Below are positions 60,284 through 64,000 of a stretch of 64,000 nucleotides of DNA, in pieces; the first letter of the stretch is position 1, and each line of letters opens with the position of its first letter. The position numbers and the translations under genes were made by a program. The notes below the pieces were generated by a model that did no database searches, was not told where the DNA came from, and worked only from the letters and a program-made list of their open reading frames with translations. This DNA is from Mesorhizobium sp. L-8-3 (GTDB taxonomy: Bacteria > Pseudomonadota > Alphaproteobacteria > Rhizobiales > Rhizobiaceae): the NCBI RefSeq assembly GCF_016756615.1, contig NZ_AP023262.1:8185501-8249500 (forward strand). Direction: 5' to 3'.

Positions 60284-62758
60284 ATGATGAACCTCGCAGA
60301 ATATCGCCGCACCGGCGCCCGCCTCGCGGACTACCTCCCATGGGCAGCCCTCGTCGGCCAGGGAGTCGTCCTCAACAAGGACGGCAGTTTCCAGCGCTCG
60401 GCAAAATTCCGCGGACCCGACCTCGACAGTTCGGTTCCGGCCGAACTGGTCGGTGTTGCCGGGCGCCTCAACAACGCCTTTCGCCGCCTCGGCTCGGGCT
60501 GGAGCATCTTCGTCGAGGCGCAGCGGCATGAGGCCGCGACCTATCCGCGAAGCACATTCCCCGATGCCGCCTCTGCCCTGATCGACGCCGAGCGCAAGGC
60601 GGACTTCGAGGAAGCTGGAACGCACTTCGAGTCGAGCTACTTCCTCACCTTTGTCTATCTGCCGCCGGCCGAGGATTCCGCCCGCGCAGAAGCCTGGCTC
60701 TACGAGGGCCGCGAGCAGACCGGGGTGAACCCCTGGGAGATCCTCAGGGGCTTCATCGATCGCACCGACCGCGTGCTCGCGTTGCTCGAGGGCTTCATGC
60801 CCGAATGCCGCTGGCTGGATGACCCCGAGACGCTGACCTACCTGCATTCGACGGTCTCGACGAAGCGTCACCGCGTCGCCGTTCCCGAGACGCCGATGTA
60901 TCTCGACGCACTGCTCGCCGATCAGCCGCTCGCCGGTGGGCTCGCGCCGCGCCTGGGCGACACACATCTGCGGGTTCTGACCATTGTCGGCTTTCCGGGA
61001 ACGACAACCCCTGGAATTCTCGACGAACTCAACCGCCTCGCCTTCCCCTACCGTTGGGCGACACGCGCCATCCTCCTCGACAAGACCGATGCCACGCGGC
61101 TGGTGACGCGCATCCGCCGCCAGTGGTTTGCCAAGCGCAAGTCCATCGCGGCGATCGTCAAGGAGGTGCTGACCAACGAAGCCTCCGCGCTGGTCGATAC
61201 GGACGCGGCGAACAAGGCCGCCGATGCGGATCTCGCCCTCCAGGAACTTGGCGCCGACTATGCCGGCGAGGCCTATGTCACGGCGACCGCCACCGTCTGG
61301 GACGCCGACGCCGGCATCGCCGACGAAAAGCTCCGGCTAATCGAGAAGGTCATCCAGGGCCGCGACTTCACCGGCATGGTGGAGACCATCAACGCCGTTG
61401 ACGCATGGCTCGGCACGCTGCCCGGCCACCTCTACGCCAATGTGCGCCAGCCACCCATCAGTACGCTGAATCTCGCCCACATGATCCCGCTCTCAGCGGT
61501 GTGGGCGGGGCCGGAACGGGACGAGCATTTCCGAGCACCCCCACTGCTCTTTGGCAGGACGGAAGGCTCGACCCCGTTCCGGTTGTCCCTTCACGTTGGC
61601 GACGTCGGCCACACCCTGGTCGTCGGACCGACCGGCGCGGGCAAGTCGGTGCTGCTAGCGCTGATGGCCCTGCAGTTCCGCCGCTACGAAAGCTCCCAGG
61701 TCTTCGCCTTCGACTTCGGCGGTTCGATCCGCACCGCCGTGCTGAGCATGGGCGGTGACTGGCACGACCTCGGCGGTGAACTCACCGAAGGCACCGAGAC
61801 CTCGGTCTCGCTCCAGCCCTTTGCCGGCATCGAGCACACGCGGGAACGCGCCTGGGCCGCCGACTGGCTCGTCGCCATCCTCGCCCGCGAGGGTGTGCTG
61901 ATTATGCCGGACGTCAAGGAGCACATCTGGACGGCGCTCACTTCCCTCGCTTCGGCCCCCGTTGCGGAACGCACGGTCACAGGGCTTACGGTGCTTCTTC
62001 AGTCCAATGATCTGAAGCGCGCGCTCGAACCCTATTGTGTCGGTGGGCCGTATGGGCGGCTGCTCGACGCCGAGGCAGAAACCCTCGGCTCGGCGTCTGT
62101 CCTGGTGTTCGAGACCGAGGGGTTGCTCGGCACCGGCGCCGCGCCGGCCACGCTCGCCTACCTCTTCCACCGTATCGCTGGGCGGCTCGATGGAAGGCCG
62201 ACCCTCGTCATCGTCGACGAGGGCTGGCTGGCGCTCAGCGATCCTGGCTTTGCCAGCCAACTCGCCCAGTGGCTGGTCACGCTGCGCAAGAAGAACGCCA
62301 GCGTGATCTTCGCGACCCAGTCGCTGGCCCAGCTCGAAAAGAGCACGATCGCGGCCGAGATCATCGACTCCTGCCACTCCCGCATCCTGTTGCCCAACGA
62401 TCGCGCGATCGAGCCTCAACTCACAGCAATCTATCAGCGCTTCGGTCTCAACGACCGGCAGATCGAGATCATCGCCCGGGCCATGCCCAAGCGCGACTAC
62501 TACGCGCAATCCCGCCGCGGCAACCGCCTGTTCGAGATCGGTCTCGGCGATGTCGCGCGAACCCTGTGCGCGGCGTCGGCAAAGTCGGATCACGCCTTAA
62601 TCGAAGAGGTGCTGGCCGAGCATGGGCGCGACGGCTTCCTCGACGCCTGGCTGCGCGCTCACGAGCTCGATTGGGCTGCCGACCTCATCCCCAACCTCAC
62701 CAATCTCGCCGCACCGACGGCGGCGCTCGATCAACCCACTGAGGAGATGCTCCCATGA
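60284..62758 (+). CDS. trbE: TrbE, VirB4-type secretion ATPase
   Basis: 824-residue VirB4-like ATPase. Walker A TLVVGPTGAGKSVLLALMALQF (about 445-466), Walker B PTLVIVDEGWLALSDPGFASQLAQW, and the arginine segment IFATQSLAQLEKS. N-terminal CagE/TrbE region FQRSAKFRGPDLDSS. I chose ATG at 60284 (an ATG at 60287 is also possible) because TGAGG lies 6 bases upstream. Central motor of pilus assembly and transfer. Confidence 0.95.
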   Translation: MMNLAEYRRTGARLADYLPWAALVGQGVVLNKDGSFQRSAKFRGPDLDSSVPAELVGVAGRLNNAFRRLGSGWSIFVEAQRHEAATYPRSTFPDAASALIDAERKADFEEAGTHFESSYFLTFVYLPPAEDSARAEAWLYEGREQTGVNPWEILRGFIDRTDRVLALLEGFMPECRWLDDPETLTYLHSTVSTKRHRVAVPETPMYLDALLADQPLAGGLAPRLGDTHLRVLTIVGFPGTTTPGILDELNRLAFPYRWATRAILLDKTDATRLVTRIRRQWFAKRKSIAAIVKEVLTNEASALVDTDAANKAADADLALQELGADYAGEAYVTATATVWDADAGIADEKLRLIEKVIQGRDFTGMVETINAVDAWLGTLPGHLYANVRQPPISTLNLAHMIPLSAVWAGPERDEHFRAPPLLFGRTEGSTPFRLSLHVGDVGHTLVVGPTGAGKSVLLALMALQFRRYESSQVFAFDFGGSIRTAVLSMGGDWHDLGGELTEGTETSVSLQPFAGIEHTRERAWAADWLVAILAREGVLIMPDVKEHIWTALTSLASAPVAERTVTGLTVLLQSNDLKRALEPYCVGGPYGRLLDAEAETLGSASVLVFETEGLLGTGAAPATLAYLFHRIAGRLDGRPTLVIVDEGWLALSDPGFASQLAQWLVTLRKKNASVIFATQSLAQLEKSTIAAEIIDSCHSRILLPNDRAIEPQLTAIYQRFGLNDRQIEIIARAMPKRDYYAQSRRGNRLFEIGLGDVARTLCAASAKSDHALIEEVLAEHGRDGFLDAWLRAHELDWAADLIPNLTNLAAPTAALDQPTEEMLP

Positions 62759-63534
62759 CCCGTTCCCGCTCGCGCATCCGTCACATCCTGTTCGTCACCA
62801 CCATGCTGACGTTGCCGGTGACCTTGTCGCCTCTCGCCGTCACACCTGCCCATGCCCTGTTCGGCTTCGGCGACATCGTGTTCGACCCGTCCAACTACGC
62901 CGAGAACGTGCTGCAGGCGGCTCGGGCGCTCGAACAGATCAACAATCAGATCCAGAGCCTCCAGAACGAAGCTCAGATGCTGATCAACCAGGCGCGCAAT
63001 CTCGCGAGCCTGCCGTATTCGTCGCTCCAGCAGATTCAGGAATCCGTCCAGCGCACCCAGCAGCTGCTGGGCGAAGCCCAGCGCATCGCCTTCGACGTCC
63101 AGCAGATCGACCAGATCTTCTCGCAGCAATACGCCGACATGGACCTCTCCGCCTCCGACCAGGAACTCATAGATCTCGCTCGCAAGCGCTGGCGCAACAC
63201 CGTCGGCGCGCTCCAGGATGCGATGCGCGTTCAGGCCGGCGTCGTCGGCAACATCGAGACTCAGCGCGCGGAACTGTCAGCTCTCGTCGGGGAAAGCCAG
63301 GGTGCGACCGGCGCGCTGCAGGCGACCCAGGCGGGCAATCAGATTCTCGCCCTTCAGGCCCAGCAACTCGCCGACCTCACGGCCATGCTCGCTGCCAACG
63401 GCCGAGCCGACGCGCTCTCCGCTGCCGAGCAGGCGGCCGCTGCCAAGCAGGGTCGCGAACAGCGTCGCCGGTTCCTCGAACCCGGCGCCGGCTACCAGCC
63501 CGGCGACGCCAGGATGTTCCCGGGCAGCAACTGA
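62755..63534 (+). CDS. trbJ: TrbJ, VirB5-like protein
   Basis: 259-residue secreted protein: signal peptide ending PAHA, then FGFGDIVFDPSNYAENVLQAARALEQINNQIQSLQNEAQMLINQARNLASLPYSS, a coiled-coil-rich body typical of TrbJ. Thought to sit at the pilus tip or help pilus assembly. ATG overlaps the trbE stop by 4 bases. Confidence 0.93.
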   Translation: MTRSRSRIRHILFVTTMLTLPVTLSPLAVTPAHALFGFGDIVFDPSNYAENVLQAARALEQINNQIQSLQNEAQMLINQARNLASLPYSSLQQIQESVQRTQQLLGEAQRIAFDVQQIDQIFSQQYADMDLSASDQELIDLARKRWRNTVGALQDAMRVQAGVVGNIETQRAELSALVGESQGATGALQATQAGNQILALQAQQLADLTAMLAANGRADALSAAEQAAAAKQGREQRRRFLEPGAGYQPGDARMFPGSN

Positions 63535-63554
63535 CAGCAACGAGAGGGCGATCC

Positions 63555-63821
63555 ATGCACGGCAAGATGCTCGCCCGCATTGCGCTGATCATCGTGCTCG
63601 CCTTGGCCATGACCGCCGAGGCGATCCACCGGGCGCGCGAGGATCTTTCGGCCGCGATCCCTCCTGCTACAGCCGGCGCCGAGGCAGTTCGGCCGTCCGC
63701 GCTGGGCGATGCGCTGAAGCGCTGCCAGCAGTTGGGCGAGGCGGCGACGCGCGATGCTGGTTGCCTCGACACATGGGACGAGAACCGCCGCCGCTTCCTC
63801 TCACCGGCGGGAGCGCAATAG
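63555..63821 (+). CDS. trbK: TrbK-alt, putative entry-exclusion lipoprotein-like protein
   Basis: 88-residue protein with an N-terminal membrane segment (LARIALIIVLALAMTAEAI) and a short periplasmic tail with two cysteines, CQQLGEAATRDAGC, typical of the TrbK-alt type. Position between trbJ and trbL fits. It lacks a clear lipobox, unlike classical TrbK. Confidence 0.8.
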   Translation: MHGKMLARIALIIVLALAMTAEAIHRAREDLSAAIPPATAGAEAVRPSALGDALKRCQQLGEAATRDAGCLDTWDENRRRFLSPAGAQ

Positions 63822-63823
63822 TC

Positions 63824-64000
63824 ATGGAAGGCACAGGCGTAATCGATCGGTTCCTGGAGGTTTTCACCTCCTACATCGACAGCGGCTTTGGCCTGCTGGG
63901 TGGTGAAGTCAGCTTCATCGCTTCGACGCTGATCGTCATCGACATCACGCTGGCGGCGCTGTTCTGGGCCTGGGGCGCCGACGAGGACATCATCGCGCGC
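63824..64000 (+). CDS. trbL: TrbL, partial (cut by window edge)
   Basis: First 59 codons of a VirB6-like polytopic protein: MEGTGVIDRFLEVFTSYIDSG followed by the hydrophobic helix FIASTLIVIDITLAALFWAWG. Begins 3 bases after the trbK-alt stop. The rest lies outside the window, as do the expected trbF, trbG and trbI. Confidence 0.85.
   Translation, partial: MEGTGVIDRFLEVFTSYIDSGFGLLGGEVSFIASTLIVIDITLAALFWAWGADEDIIAR

Noticed and set aside
1..64000. CRISPR arrays, rRNA, tRNA, insertion sequences, integrase
   Set aside because: No regularly spaced repeats of CRISPR type, no tRNA cloverleaf, no transposase or integrase motifs were found by reading the sequence and translations.

Overview
The window reads as the inside of a large alphaproteobacterial integrative and conjugative element (ICE), very likely from a Rhizobiales-type host. 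The evidence is high GC with alphaproteobacterial codon habits, two LexA operators of the alphaproteobacterial form GTTC-N7-GTTC, and a backbone matching the ICEMlSym family: RlxS/DUF3363 relaxase, TraF peptidase, TraG, Trb-type secretion genes, and QseC/QseM/FseA-like transfer control. No integrase, tRNA or attachment site is visible, so neither end of the element lies in the window.

Left part (1-26.2 kb), accessory genes rich in defence and DNA-damage functions. First come an unknown gene and an ABC1/UbiB-type kinase (1-2.7 kb), then a GmrSD-type DUF262/DUF1524 nuclease (2.8-4.6 kb). A leftward operon encodes a ribbon-helix-helix regulator, a cytosine methyltransferase, McrB-like and McrC-like proteins and a Vsr nuclease (4.7-10.2 kb). 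A rightward LexA-controlled imuA-imuB-dnaE2 mutagenesis cassette follows (10.3-15.8 kb). After an unknown gene at 16.1-17.3 kb there is a tight leftward operon of a metallo-beta-lactamase-fold protein, an E2-E1-JAB fusion and a patatin (17.3-21.9 kb). It is divergent from an Xre regulator, an ImmA/IrrE peptidase and an ExoI-like exonuclease (22.1-24.4 kb). The layout resembles CBASS with CapH/CapP control, but no cyclase is recognisable. An unknown coiled-coil HTH protein follows (24.6-25.9 kb).

Middle part (26.2-43.8 kb), ICE maintenance and regulation. Two SRAP (HMCES/YedK) genes diverge around a LexA box. Next come a frameshifted ardC, DUF2958, radC, parB, small hypothetical genes, a DUF6117 gene, a strawberry-notch helicase with a methyltransferase-like N-terminus, a toprim protein, a DUF2493 SLOG protein, a membrane protein and DUF736. 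Several of these genes have structured leaders that begin GACGGGTT, resembling the described radC RNA motif. The DUF2493 gene is preceded by a ~310-nt extended hairpin. Then comes the transfer switch: two Xre repressors with their own operators, a QseM-like DUF2285 protein, an FseA-like DUF6499/DUF2285 pair joined by a likely +1 ribosomal frameshift, and an RdfS/AlpA-type HTH protein.

Right part (43.8-64 kb), replication, partition and conjugation: repA-like initiator with three iteron-like repeats at its 3' end, parA, an RHH partner, DUF2840, traF, a second DUF736, a VirB1-like transglycosylase, the relaxase gene, traG, a CopG-type gene, and trbB-C-D-E-J-K-L, with trbL cut by the window edge. 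Two cargo insertions interrupt this backbone: a 1135-residue leftward gene of unknown function between rlxS and traG, and a frameshifted phospholipase-D-like gene between the CopG gene and trbB.
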